Shown here: piece by piece, positions 55,730-64,000 of the stretch | Layout of the letters: every line of letters starts with the position of its first letter | Numbering within the stretch: position 1 is the stretch's first letter | From: Stutzerimonas urumqiensis | Lineage (GTDB): Bacteria > Pseudomonadota > Gammaproteobacteria > Pseudomonadales > Pseudomonadaceae | Length of the DNA: 64,000 nucleotides | Assembly (NCBI RefSeq): GCF_003640395.1 | Contig: NZ_RBZQ01000009.1 | Location: 124,001 to 188,000, forward strand | Reading direction: 5' to 3' | Program-made: the position numbers and the translations under genes | The notes under the pieces: generated by a model | What the model saw: the letters and a program-made list of their open reading frames with translations, nothing else | The model's database searches: none | Told to the model about the DNA's origin: nothing

Positions 55730-57139
55730 TCAACCGGCGGTAGCGCTCTTGCGGCGCGGGATACCCAGCCGCTGGCGGCGCTCCCACAGGCATTTGCGGC
55801 TGATGCCGAGCTTGCGCGCCAGCTCCGTTTCGGTCATGTGGTCCTGGTGCTCGAGTACGAAATGCTGGAAGTAATCCTCCAGCGACAGGTCCTCGGTGGG
55901 CTCATGGCTGTTGCCGACGCCAGTGACCGCCGGCTGGCAGGGCTCGTCGATGAAGTCGTCATCGATTCCTTCGAGCTCGATGTCGATCCCCAGCGACTCG
56001 GCACTGATTTCGGGGCCCTCGCACAGGATGGCGGCCCGCTCGATGGCATTCTCCAGCTCCCGGACGTTGCCTGGCCAGGAATAGTGTCGAATCGCCTGCT
56101 CGGCATCACGTGAAAAACGCAGCTCGCCACTGGCCAGGCGGGTGCTCTGGCGTTGCAGGAAGGCGCGCGCGATCTCGAGTACGTCCATGCCGCGCTCACG
56201 GAGCGGCGGCAGGCGCAGGGCGATCACGTTGAGGCGGTAATAAAGGTCTTCGCGGAACTGGCCCGTCTTGGCCAGCGTCTTGAGATCGCGGTGTGTGGCC
56301 GCAATCAGGCGGACGTCCACCTTCTGGGACTGCACCGACCCGACGCGCCGTATCTCGCCTTCCTGCAGGACGCGCAGCAGGCGCGCCTGGGCTTCGAGCG
56401 GCAGCTCGCCGATTTCGTCGAGGAACAGGGTGCCGCCGTCCGCCGCCTCGACGAGGCCGGTTCGCCCTGCCGTCGCTCCGGTAAAGGCGCCCTTTTCGTG
56501 GCCGAACAGTTCGGACTCGATGAGCGTTTCAGGGATCGCCGCACAGTTCACCGAGATCATCGTCGCCTTGGCTCGACGGGACAGGTTGTGGAGCGCACGG
56601 GCGACCAGCTCCTTCCCGGTACCCGACTCGCCCTGGATCAGGACATTGGAATCGGTAGGCGCGACCTTGCGAATCTTGCCGAACAGGTCACGCATGGGCA
56701 GGCAGTCGCCGATGATGCCGATCTCACCCTTCGCTTCGGGCGCCTCGGCGGCGCTGGCGGCAGGGCGGCCGGCAGCCGCCGGGCTGGCCTGGCGGTCCCG
56801 CAGGATTCGCGCGACCGTCTGCAGCATTTCGTCGTGATCGAAGGGTTTGGCGATGTAGTCCACCGCGCCCATTTTCATGGAATCGACCGCCGATCGCAGG
56901 CTGGCATAGCTGGTCATGATCAGCACGGGCGCGCCTTCGGCATGCTTGATCAACTCGGTGCCGGGCGCACCGGGCAACCGGAGGTCGCTGACCACCAGGT
57001 CGAAGCTGGGAATGCTGTATCGCTCCTGGGCTTCCTGCACGGAACCGGCTTCGCTGACCTCGTACTGGTTGCGTTCCAGCAGACGTCGCAGGGCGGAGCG
57101 GATGATGGTTTCGTCTTCGACGATAAGAATATGGGACAT
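55730..57139 (-). CDS. cbrB: NtrC-family response regulator CbrB
   Basis: Sigma-54 activator for carbon/nitrogen balance and crcZ transcription. The 469-residue protein has a receiver domain (Asp52 in VVSDLRLPG), an AAA+ domain with Walker A GESGTGKE and the sigma-54 contact loop GAFTGA, and a Fis-type helix-turn-helix at the C-terminus ([20 protein letters not shown]). The ATG at 57139 has GAGAGAG upstream and gives the family start [10 protein letters not shown]; the longer frame is not homologous. It lies 49 bases after cbrA. Confidence 0.97.
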   Translation of the reverse strand: MSHILIVEDETIIRSALRRLLERNQYEVSEAGSVQEAQERYSIPSFDLVVSDLRLPGAPGTELIKHAEGAPVLIMTSYASLRSAVDSMKMGAVDYIAKPFDHDEMLQTVARILRDRQASPAAAGRPAASAAEAPEAKGEIGIIGDCLPMRDLFGKIRKVAPTDSNVLIQGESGTGKELVARALHNLSRRAKATMISVNCAAIPETLIESELFGHEKGAFTGATAGRTGLVEAADGGTLFLDEIGELPLEAQARLLRVLQEGEIRRVGSVQSQKVDVRLIAATHRDLKTLAKTGQFREDLYYRLNVIALRLPPLRERGMDVLEIARAFLQRQSTRLASGELRFSRDAEQAIRHYSWPGNVRELENAIERAAILCEGPEISAESLGIDIELEGIDDDFIDEPCQPAVTGVGNSHEPTEDLSLEDYFQHFVLEHQDHMTETELARKLGISRKCLWERRQRLGIPRRKSATAG

Positions 57140-57188
57140 CGGAACTCTCTCGACGGTGTCGAGCGCGGCGTCGGCGACGCGTGCGCTC

Positions 57189-60143
57189 TCAACGCTCGGC
57201 GTCAGTCGCCTCGGCGTAGCGCGGCAGCTCAACCCGTATCCGGGTTCCTCGCTGCGTCCCGGCATTCGCCGGGCTATCGATCATGATCTGGCCATAATGC
57301 TCTTCCACGATCGAATAGACCAGTGAAAGGCCCAGGCCGGTGCCTTCGCCCGGATCCTTGGTGGTGAAGAAGGGTTCGAACAACTGCTCCTGGATGGCCT
57401 TGGGAATGCCGCTGCCTTCGTCCTCGACGTTCAGCTCGACAGCATGCTCGATCAGCTCGGTCCAGATGCGGATGGTACCGCCCGGCGGGGATGCGTCGCG
57501 GGCGTTGGAAAGCAGATTGATCAGCACCTGCGCCAGGCGTTGCGGATCGCCCTCGACGCGATGGTCCGGGTCGCACAGGTTGAGGAACTGGACCTCGGTG
57601 CCGCGCTTGTTCAGCGACAGCAGCGCCACCGCATCCTGCGTCACGGCGGCCAGGTCGACGGGGTAGAGCTGCTGCTGGCGCCCGCCGGCATGCGCGAAGC
57701 TCATCAGCGACTGGACGATGCGCGAGATGCGCTTGGTCTGCTCGACGATCTGTCCGCTGATTTCGATGATCTCGCCATCGCCTTCGCGTTCCTCGCGCAG
57801 GTTCTGTGCGAGACAGGCGATGCCTGTCACCGGGTTGCCGATCTCGTGGGCGACGCCCGCGGCGAGTCGGCCGATGCTCGCCAGGCGCTCGGAGTGGACC
57901 AGCCGGTCTTCCAGCACCTGGGTTTCGGTCAGGTCTTCGACCAGCAGGACCAGGCCGCTGTTGCCCGGTGCCAGCGGCTCGTCGATCGCCGCCTTGTGCA
58001 GGTTCAGCCAGCGGGTGCCGCCGTCCACGCTCAGGCGTTGTTTGTGCAGGTGCTCGGCTGGCTGCTCGATGAAGCTCACCAGCAGGCTTTCCCACGGCTC
58101 GGCCAGCGTGTTGAGCCGCGAGCCGACGACCTGTTGCGCGGAGATGTCGGTCAGCTCCTCCATCGCCCGGTTCCACATGAGGATTTCCCGGTCCTTGGCC
58201 AGCGAGCAGACACCCATCGGCAGTTCCTGAAGCGTCTGCCGGTGGTAGCGCCGCAACGCATCGAGCTCGGCCGCGAGACCGGTCAGGCGCGAGTGGTATT
58301 CCTCGAGCCGGTTCTCGATGAAGTGGATGTCCTCGGTGACGTAGCCTTCCGCGCCGTTCTTGTAAGGCAGGAAGTTCTCGACGATGTCCTGAGCGACGCT
58401 CGGTCCCATCAGGCCGGACAGGTTGGCTTCGAGTCGGTCACGCAGGCGGCGCAAGGCGTAGGGGCGGTGTTCGTCGAAGGGCAGGCCGAGGTCGCGCAGG
58501 GCTTGCTCCACCTCGCGCTGGGCGGTCTTGGCGCCGAGCGGCTTGGCCAGCTGGGTGGCGAATTCCTGCGGGGAGGCGGCGACCAGCTCGCGTCGCTGCG
58601 GTCGGCGGACGTTCTCCACCGCACAGGCTTCGGCGGCGCTCTTTTCCTCGCGGCTGGCCTCGGTGAACAGCGACACCAGCGAAAACACCAGCACGTTGGT
58701 CGCCAGCGAGGCGATCGCGGCCAGGTGCCAGCTGGTGTCGTCGAGCACGTAGACGACGTTGAGCAGCGGGATGTAGAAGCCGTCGAGGTTACCCGCCAGC
58801 GGCAGCAGCATGGTCACCACCCACACGCCGATGCCGGCGACCAGCCCGCCGATGAAGCCGCGCCGGTTGGCGGTCGGCCAGTAGAGCACCGACAGCACGC
58901 CCGGCAGGAACTGCAAGGTGGCGACGAAGGCGACGATGCCGAGGTTCGACAGGTCCTGCTCGGCGCCGAGCAATAGATAGAAGCCGTAGCTGGCCATGAT
59001 GATGGTGAAGATCAGGCCGCGCCGGGTCCATTTCAGCCAGCGGTAGATGTTGCCCTCGGCCGGAGGCTGGTACAGCGGTAGCACCAGATGGTTGAGCGCC
59101 ATGCCGGACAGCGCCAGCGTCGAGACGATGATCAGGCCGCTCGACGCCGACAGGCCACCGATGTAGGCCAGCAGCGCGAGCGGCTGGTTGCCCACCGTGA
59201 TGCCCAGGCCGAGCGTGAAATATTCGGGATTGGTGTCGACGCCGAGCTTCAGCCCCGCCCAGAGAATCAGGGGCACGGCCAGGCTCATCAGCAGCAGGTA
59301 AAGCGGCAGGCCCCAGCTGGCGCTGACCATGGCGCGAGGGTTGAGATTCTCGGTGAAGGTCATGTGATACATGTGCGGCATGACGATCGCCGAGGCGAAG
59401 AACACCAGCAGCAGGGTGCGCCAGGGGCCTTCCTGCAAGGGTGTGTGCAGCGCGGCGAGCGCGGTCTGGTTTTGCAGTAGCCAGGCTTCGAGGGCCATCG
59501 GGCCGCCGAACACCTCGTACAGCGCATAGACGCCGATGATGCCGAGCGCCGCCAGCTTGACGATGGACTCGAAGGCGATGGCAAACACCAGGCCTTCATG
59601 CTTCTCGCGCGCCGCGATGTGGCGCGACCCGAACAGCACGGTGAAGAGCGTGATCAGCACGCAATAGCCGAAGGCGACGCGGCCCTGCATCGGCTCCAGG
59701 GTCAGGATGCCGATGGCGTCGGCCACCGCCTGGATCTGCAGCGCCAGCAACGGCAGTACGCCGATCAGCATCACGACGGTCGTCAGCGCGCCGCTCCAGG
59801 TGCTGCGAAAGCGAAACGCGAAGAGGTCGGCCAGCGACGATAGCTGATAGGTCCGGGTGATCCGCAGGATCGGATAGAGCAGCACCGGCGCCAGCAGAAA
59901 GGCACCGCAGACCCCCAGGTAGGTGGCGAGAAAACCGTAGCCGTACTGGTACGCCAGGCCGACCGCGCCATAGAAGGTCCAGGCGCTGGCGTAGACGCCG
60001 AGCGACAGGGTGTAGGTCAGCGGATGGCGGGTGATCCAGCGCGGCAGCATCCCGCGCTCGCTGACCCAGGCGACTCCGAACAGGACGAGCAGATAAAGGG
60101 TGCTGATCAGGACCAGCTGACTGAGGTTAAAGCTCGTCGGCAT
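57189..60143 (-). CDS. cbrA: Sensor kinase/transporter CbrA
   Basis: Histidine kinase fused to an SLC5-type transporter; with CbrB it controls histidine and other carbon-source use. The 984-residue protein has about 13 membrane helices of the sodium:solute symporter family (1-500), a linker, a PAS domain (about 630-740), HisKA with His766 in [11 protein letters not shown], and HATPase_c with [15 protein letters not shown] and GTGLGLSL boxes. Its first 17 bases overlap cbrX. Length is close to P. aeruginosa CbrA. Confidence 0.97.
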   Translation of the reverse strand: MPTSFNLSQLVLISTLYLLVLFGVAWVSERGMLPRWITRHPLTYTLSLGVYASAWTFYGAVGLAYQYGYGFLATYLGVCGAFLLAPVLLYPILRITRTYQLSSLADLFAFRFRSTWSGALTTVVMLIGVLPLLALQIQAVADAIGILTLEPMQGRVAFGYCVLITLFTVLFGSRHIAAREKHEGLVFAIAFESIVKLAALGIIGVYALYEVFGGPMALEAWLLQNQTALAALHTPLQEGPWRTLLLVFFASAIVMPHMYHMTFTENLNPRAMVSASWGLPLYLLLMSLAVPLILWAGLKLGVDTNPEYFTLGLGITVGNQPLALLAYIGGLSASSGLIIVSTLALSGMALNHLVLPLYQPPAEGNIYRWLKWTRRGLIFTIIMASYGFYLLLGAEQDLSNLGIVAFVATLQFLPGVLSVLYWPTANRRGFIGGLVAGIGVWVVTMLLPLAGNLDGFYIPLLNVVYVLDDTSWHLAAIASLATNVLVFSLVSLFTEASREEKSAAEACAVENVRRPQRRELVAASPQEFATQLAKPLGAKTAQREVEQALRDLGLPFDEHRPYALRRLRDRLEANLSGLMGPSVAQDIVENFLPYKNGAEGYVTEDIHFIENRLEEYHSRLTGLAAELDALRRYHRQTLQELPMGVCSLAKDREILMWNRAMEELTDISAQQVVGSRLNTLAEPWESLLVSFIEQPAEHLHKQRLSVDGGTRWLNLHKAAIDEPLAPGNSGLVLLVEDLTETQVLEDRLVHSERLASIGRLAAGVAHEIGNPVTGIACLAQNLREEREGDGEIIEISGQIVEQTKRISRIVQSLMSFAHAGGRQQQLYPVDLAAVTQDAVALLSLNKRGTEVQFLNLCDPDHRVEGDPQRLAQVLINLLSNARDASPPGGTIRIWTELIEHAVELNVEDEGSGIPKAIQEQLFEPFFTTKDPGEGTGLGLSLVYSIVEEHYGQIMIDSPANAGTQRGTRIRVELPRYAEATDAER

Positions 60144-60303
60144 CGCGCTGGCTCTGAAGGATGAAGGTGACCACGATGAGGATCAGCCACAGCAGGTAGG
60201 GCCGGTACCAGGCGCCGTTCGGGTCGATCCACCAATCCATGATGGCCGGCGAGAACAGGTAGATCCCGACCACCAGGAGCAATACCAGTCGATAGATGTA
60301 CAT
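60127..60303 (-). CDS. cbrX: Small membrane protein CbrX
   Basis: A 58-residue protein, MYIYRLVLLLVVGIYLFSPA at the N-terminus and ending QSQRDADEL, with two predicted membrane helices (about 5-22 and 36-50) joined by a Trp/Tyr/Pro-rich loop (MDWWIDPNGAWYRPYLLW). It overlaps the cbrA start by 17 bases, so the two are translationally coupled. Position and size match cbrX of P. putida and the small gene before cbrA in P. aeruginosa. It is short enough to be missed by ORF callers. Confidence 0.88.
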   Translation of the reverse strand: MYIYRLVLLLVVGIYLFSPAIMDWWIDPNGAWYRPYLLWLILIVVTFILQSQRDADEL

Positions 60304-60373
60304 GCCCGGCTCTCGAGTTGCGGTGGGCGGATGGTAAAGGAAGCGGGAAGGGGTCGGAAGGCGCAGGCGCCGC

Positions 60374-61285
60374 TCAGCGCAGCTGGGCCTCGGCGAGCGT
60401 CAGCGTCGACGGGATGGCCTGCGCCTGCCAGTGCTGGCACGCCCAGCGTAGAACCTCGGCGGGACCGGCCTCGGCGAGGGCCGGGTCGGGGCGTTGGCCG
60501 AGCGCGCGAAGCGCACGCACCAACAACGGGCTGGCCTGATGCGGTTCGAGCGGTGGCGAACGGTAACGCTTGCCCAGCTTGTGGCCGTCCGGCTGGATGA
60601 TCAGCGGCACATGCAGGTAACGCGGCCGCGGTGCATCGAACAATTCCTGCAGGTAGAGCTGGCGCGGCGTGGAATCCAGCAGGTCGGCACCGCGCACGAT
60701 GTCGGTAACGCCCTGCCAGGCGTCGTCCAGCACCACCGCGAGCTGGTAGGCGAACAGCCCGTCGCGCCGGCGGATGACGAAGTCGCCCACCTCTTGAGCC
60801 AGATTCTGCGCGAACGCGCCCTGGAGCCGATCGATGAAGCGGTACGTGCGATCCGGCACGCGCAGGCGAATGGCAGCGTCCTCGCGGCCCAGCTTGAGCT
60901 CGCGGCAGAAGCCGGGGTAAACGCCTGCGTAGTCAGCCAGCGTCTTGCGCGAGCAGCGGCAGGCATAGGCCAGATCACGGTCGAGAAGATCGCCCAGCGC
61001 TTCCCGGTAGACCTCGAGACGCTCGCTCTGCCGGACCACCGGGCCGTCCCACTCGAAGCCGTAGCGCTCCAGGGTCTGCAGGATGGCCGTCTGCGCGCCC
61101 GGCAGTTCCCTGGGCGGATCCAGATCTTCCATGCGCACCAGCCAGCGACCGCCGACCGCGCGTGCATCCGCATACGACGCCAGCGCTGCGACGAGCGAGC
61201 CGAAGTGCAGGTAGCCACTGGGCGTGGGGGCGAACCGGCCGACGTAGGGGCCGTCTTGCGGGGGGAGTGTGGAAACCGGAGACAT
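60374..61285 (-). CDS. gluQ: Glutamyl-Q tRNA(Asp) synthetase GluQ
   Basis: Truncated glutamyl-tRNA-synthetase homologue that glutamylates queuosine at the tRNA-Asp wobble base. The 303-residue protein has the class I HIGH-like PTPSGYLHFGSL, a zinc site (CRCSRK and YPGFC) and the KMSKS-like KLGKRY. It lacks an anticodon-binding domain, as expected. It follows dksA after 40 bases, the usual gammaproteobacterial dksA-gluQ order. Confidence 0.96.
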   Translation of the reverse strand: MSPVSTLPPQDGPYVGRFAPTPSGYLHFGSLVAALASYADARAVGGRWLVRMEDLDPPRELPGAQTAILQTLERYGFEWDGPVVRQSERLEVYREALGDLLDRDLAYACRCSRKTLADYAGVYPGFCRELKLGREDAAIRLRVPDRTYRFIDRLQGAFAQNLAQEVGDFVIRRRDGLFAYQLAVVLDDAWQGVTDIVRGADLLDSTPRQLYLQELFDAPRPRYLHVPLIIQPDGHKLGKRYRSPPLEPHQASPLLVRALRALGQRPDPALAEAGPAEVLRWACQHWQAQAIPSTLTLAEAQLR

Positions 61286-61299
61286 GGCAGAAATGAAGC

Positions 61300-61317
61300 G
61301 GGGCGCCGTGGCGCCCC
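61300..61317 (-). terminator. Hairpin between dksA and gluQ
   Basis: GGGGCGCC and GGCGCCCC arms with a very short loop, eight bases after the dksA stop. No clear T run follows, so termination is probably partial, allowing dksA to be made in excess over gluQ. Confidence 0.6.
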
Positions 61318-61325
61318 GTGTTCGG

Positions 61326-61772
61326 TCAGGAACCGAGCTGTTTTTCCTTGATCTCGGCGAGCGTCTTGCAATCGATGCAGAGGCTGGCGGTAGGGCGGGC
61401 CTCCAGGCGGCGGATGCCGATCTCGACGCCGCACGAATCGCACCAGCCGTATTCGTTGTCTTCGATCAGCTGCAGCGTTTCGTCGATTTTCTTGATGAGC
61501 TTGCGCTCGCGATCGCGGGCGCGCAGTTCGAGGCTGAACTCCTCTTCCTGGCTGGCGCGGTCGGCCGGGTCCGGGAAGTTGGCGGCTTCGTCCTGCATGT
61601 GGTGCACGGTGCGATCGACTTCCTCCATCAGTTCCTGCTTCCACTGATTGAGGATCGAGGAGAAGTGAGCGCGCATCCCTTCGCTCATGTATTCCTCGCC
61701 CTTGGTCGCTTCATAGGGCTTGAAACCACGGACCAGTTGGTTGTTGGTTTGTGTCGTCTTGGTGGTGGGCAT
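61326..61772 (-). CDS. dksA: RNA polymerase-binding transcription factor DksA
   Basis: Secondary-channel factor that works with ppGpp in the stringent response. The 148-residue protein has a long coiled coil (about 30-110, including DPADRASQEEE, its acidic tip) and a four-cysteine zinc finger CDSC ... CIDC. The ATG at 61772 with GAGAGGCGGA upstream gives the usual pseudomonad length; the open frame further upstream is intergenic. Confidence 0.97.
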   Translation of the reverse strand: MPTTKTTQTNNQLVRGFKPYEATKGEEYMSEGMRAHFSSILNQWKQELMEEVDRTVHHMQDEAANFPDPADRASQEEEFSLELRARDRERKLIKKIDETLQLIEDNEYGWCDSCGVEIGIRRLEARPTASLCIDCKTLAEIKEKQLGS

Positions 61773-62065
61773 GGATGTCCGCCTCTCGCTATGTCCATTG
61801 CGCAGGTTGAATGTCCCTTGCCGACCCGTGCCGGCCCTGCGGCTGCAAGCGGGCGAACTTACCAGAACGATTCGGGGTGCGCTACTCCCGATCGGCCCCG
61901 GCTGGCGGCCTTCTTGGGACGTACTTCTAAGGGCTCGTGAGACCGTTGCATTAGGACCAGCGGCTGGCGAAATCATTCGGTTCGGCACGCCCCTCGCTCA
62001 TCGGCGGATCGGATGGCGCGTCGGCCGGCTGGTAGACTCGCGCTTTTTTCCCGCTCGGGTGAGTC

Positions 62066-63238
62066 ATGAGCCAGGCATACAGCGCCCGCAGCGGCGCGAT
62101 CGAACCCTTCCACGTGATGGCACTGCTGGCACGAGCCAATGAGTTGCAGGCCGATGGGCACGACGTCATCCACCTGGAGATCGGCGAGCCGGACTTCACC
62201 ACCGCCGCCCCGATCGTCGCGGCCGGCCAGGCGGCGCTGGCGGCGGGACACACCCGTTACACCGCCGCCCGTGGGTTGCCCGCATTGCGCGAGGCCATCG
62301 CGTCCTTTTATGAGGAGCGCTACGGAGTTGCGGTCGATCCCGGGCGCATCCTGGTAACACCCGGAGGCTCGGGGGCGTTGCTGCTGGCCAGCAGTTTGCT
62401 CGTCGATCCCGGACGGCACTGGCTGCTCGCCGACCCGGGGTATCCCTGCAATCGGCATTTCCTGCGTCTGATCGAGGGCGAGGCGCAGCTGGTGCCGGTC
62501 GGGCCGACCGATCGCTACCAGCTCACGCCGGAGCTGGTGGACCGGTACTGGAACGACGCCAGCGTCGGCGCACTGGTCGCCTCGCCGGCCAACCCCACCG
62601 GCACGGTGCTATCGCGCGACGAACTGGCCGGTCTGTCGGCGGCGGTGAGCCGCAAGGGCGGGCACCTGGTGGTCGATGAGATCTACCACGGCCTCACGTA
62701 CGGAATGGACGCCGCCAGTGTGCTGGAGGTGGACGACGAGGCCTTCGTGCTCAACTCGTTTTCCAAATACTTCGGCATGACGGGCTGGCGCCTGGGCTGG
62801 CTGATCGCGCCCGAAGCGGCTGTCCCGGAGCTCGAGAAGCTCGCGCAGAATCTCTACATCAGCGCCTCGACCGTGGCGCAGCATGCCGCGCTGGCGTGCT
62901 TCGAGCCCGAGACCCTGGCCATCCTCGAGCAGCGTCGCATGGCCTTCGCCGCCCGACGCGACTTCCTGCTGCCCGCGCTGCGCGAGCTGGGCTTCGACAT
63001 CGCCGTCGAACCGGAGGGCGCCTTCTATCTATATGCGGACATCAGCGCCTTCGGTGGCGACGCCTTCCAGTTCTGCCGCCACTTCCTGGAAACCGAGCAT
63101 GTGGCCTTCACCCCCGGGCTGGATTTCGGCCGCCATCTGGCCAGCCGCCATGTACGTTTCGCTTACACCCAGGACATCGACCGGCTGAAGCAGGCGGTCG
63201 AACGGATCGCCCGCGGCCTGCGGACCTGGCGGCCCTGA
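62066..63238 (+). CDS. PLP-dependent aminotransferase, class I/II
   Basis: A 390-residue fold-type I aminotransferase. Visible are the substrate/cofactor motifs [18 protein letters not shown], the NPTGT motif near residue 177 and the PLP lysine in [16 protein letters not shown], with a C-terminal arginine region [10 protein letters not shown]. The substrate cannot be told from sequence; it corresponds to the 'probable aminotransferase' next to dksA in P. aeruginosa. It is divergent from dksA and overlaps sfsA (TGATG). Confidence 0.93.
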   Translation: MSQAYSARSGAIEPFHVMALLARANELQADGHDVIHLEIGEPDFTTAAPIVAAGQAALAAGHTRYTAARGLPALREAIASFYEERYGVAVDPGRILVTPGGSGALLLASSLLVDPGRHWLLADPGYPCNRHFLRLIEGEAQLVPVGPTDRYQLTPELVDRYWNDASVGALVASPANPTGTVLSRDELAGLSAAVSRKGGHLVVDEIYHGLTYGMDAASVLEVDDEAFVLNSFSKYFGMTGWRLGWLIAPEAAVPELEKLAQNLYISASTVAQHAALACFEPETLAILEQRRMAFAARRDFLLPALRELGFDIAVEPEGAFYLYADISAFGGDAFQFCRHFLETEHVAFTPGLDFGRHLASRHVRFAYTQDIDRLKQAVERIARGLRTWRP

Positions 63239-63960
63239 TGCGCTTCCCTACGCCGCTCGAAGAAGGCCGCCTGGTGCGGCGCTACAAGCGCTTCTTCGCC
63301 GACGTGCTGACGCAAACCGGCGAGCCCTTGTGCATTCACTGCCCGAACACCGGCTCGATGCTGCACTGCATGGCCGAAGGGGCGAGGGTCTGGTTCAGCC
63401 GCTCGGGCGATCCAAAACGCAAGCTGCCAGGGACCTGGGAACTGGTCGAAACGCCACACGGCCGGCTCGCCTGCGTGAACACCGGGCGTGCCAACGCCCT
63501 GGTCGAAGAAGCGCTCGAGGCGGGCCTGATCACCGAACTGGCCGGCTTCACGGCCTTGCGGCGGGAGGTGCGCTATGGCGAGGAAAACAGCCGGATCGAC
63601 TTCCTCCTCGAATACCCCGCAGGGCCGGCCTACGTGGAGGTCAAGAGCGTTACCCTCGGCTATGCGGGAGGGGCGGTGGCGGCCTTTCCCGATGCGGTGA
63701 CGACGCGCGGGGCCAAGCACCTGCGCGAGCTGGCCACGCTCGCCCGCAACGGCGTGCGGGCGGTGCAGCTCTACTGCGTGAACCTCGGCGGCATCGAGGC
63801 GGTGCGGCCTGCGGTCGAGATCGATCCGGCCTATGCGCAGGCGCTGCACGAGGCGCTGGCGGCGGGCGTCGAGGTGCTTGCCTATGGCGTCACCCTCACG
63901 CCTCAGGAGATTCGCCTCGACCGCCCGCTGCCCGTCCTGGTGTCGCCCGCCTCGATCTAG
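63238..63960 (+). CDS. sfsA: Sugar fermentation stimulation protein homologue SfsA
   Basis: A 240-residue protein of the SfsA family, which has an N-terminal OB-like domain and a C-terminal PD-(D/E)xK nuclease-like fold. The nuclease-type residues are visible in SRIDFLLEY and [11 protein letters not shown]. coli SfsA stimulates maltose genes when overproduced and binds DNA; its real role is unsettled. The ATG is fused to the aminotransferase stop; the longer frame lies inside that gene. Confidence 0.95.
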   Translation: MRFPTPLEEGRLVRRYKRFFADVLTQTGEPLCIHCPNTGSMLHCMAEGARVWFSRSGDPKRKLPGTWELVETPHGRLACVNTGRANALVEEALEAGLITELAGFTALRREVRYGEENSRIDFLLEYPAGPAYVEVKSVTLGYAGGAVAAFPDAVTTRGAKHLRELATLARNGVRAVQLYCVNLGGIEAVRPAVEIDPAYAQALHEALAAGVEVLAYGVTLTPQEIRLDRPLPVLVSPASI

Positions 63961-63963
63961 CGG

Positions 63964-63992
63964 GGCGCATCACCGGGTCGGCGTGATGCGCC
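63964..63992 (+). other. Perfect hairpin after sfsA
   Basis: Ten-base arms GGCGCATCAC and GTGATGCGCC enclose nine bases, just after the sfsA stop. No T run is visible before the window ends at 64000, so it may be a terminator or a structural 3' hairpin. Confidence 0.6.
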
Positions 63993-64000
63993 AGATCAGG

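Noticed and set aside
61720-61772. CA-rich stretch in the first codons of dksA as a Crc target
   Set aside because: The repeats (ACCAACAACCAAC) do not keep the AAnAAnAA pattern and are explained by a Thr/Asn/Gln-rich N-terminus.

Overview
The window is chromosomal DNA of high G+C content from a gammaproteobacterium of the Pseudomonas group (Pseudomonas sensu lato, quite possibly the stutzeri branch, Stutzerimonas). The evidence is gene order. From memory of P. aeruginosa, three separate chromosomal blocks are found here: the complete dcw cell-division/cell-wall cluster (mraZ to lpxC), the dsbD-aroQ-accBC-prmA-dusB-fis-purHD-retS block, and the dksA-gluQ-cbrXAB-crcZ-pcnB-folK-panBCD-pgi-acs block. 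I saw no mobile element, phage, CRISPR array, rRNA or tRNA.

Layout. 1-17.8 kb (+): an unbroken dcw cluster of 16 genes, mostly with overlapping or touching stop/start codons, ending in lpxC, which has its own promoter and a strong terminator. 17.8-24.5 kb: an accessory stretch of short, mixed-strand units (ferritin-like protein, small basic Rho-N-like protein, dTDP-rhamnose reductase-like SDR, AEC transporter, a 28-residue membrane peptide, two integral membrane proteins, and a cytochrome P450 of the peroxygenase CYP152 type). 24.5-38.4 kb (-): retS, purD, purH, fis, dusB, a zinc-ribbon DUF3426 protein, prmA, accC, accB, aroQ, dsbD. 38.4-46.8 kb: a small Rieske protein, a three-gene haem-uptake unit (permease, ATPase, ChaN/PhuW lipoprotein), a BON-domain protein with a textbook sigma-54 promoter, a DUF748/DUF2845/DUF2845 operon and an MpaB-type oxygenase. 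46.8-61.8 kb (-): acs, pgi, panD, panC, panB, folK, pcnB, the sRNA crcZ, cbrB, cbrA, cbrX, gluQ, dksA. 62-64 kb (+): an aminotransferase and sfsA.

How the parts connect. The most informative region is carbon catabolite control. CbrX/CbrA/CbrB lie upstream of a sigma-54-driven sRNA with six CA-rich Hfq/Crc-binding motifs (CrcZ). Six kilobases further on, the acs leader carries the same kind of CA motif directly over its ribosome-binding site, so both the decoy RNA and a probable target of the Crc/Hfq system lie in one window. A second sigma-54 promoter drives the BON-domain protein. Two small genes (cbrX and a 28-residue membrane peptide) are easily missed by ORF callers. I did not find a convincing entirely new system; the best leads are the sigma-54-driven BON protein, the DUF748/DUF2845 envelope operon, the CYP152-like peroxygenase and the TGTTAC repeats in front of panB.
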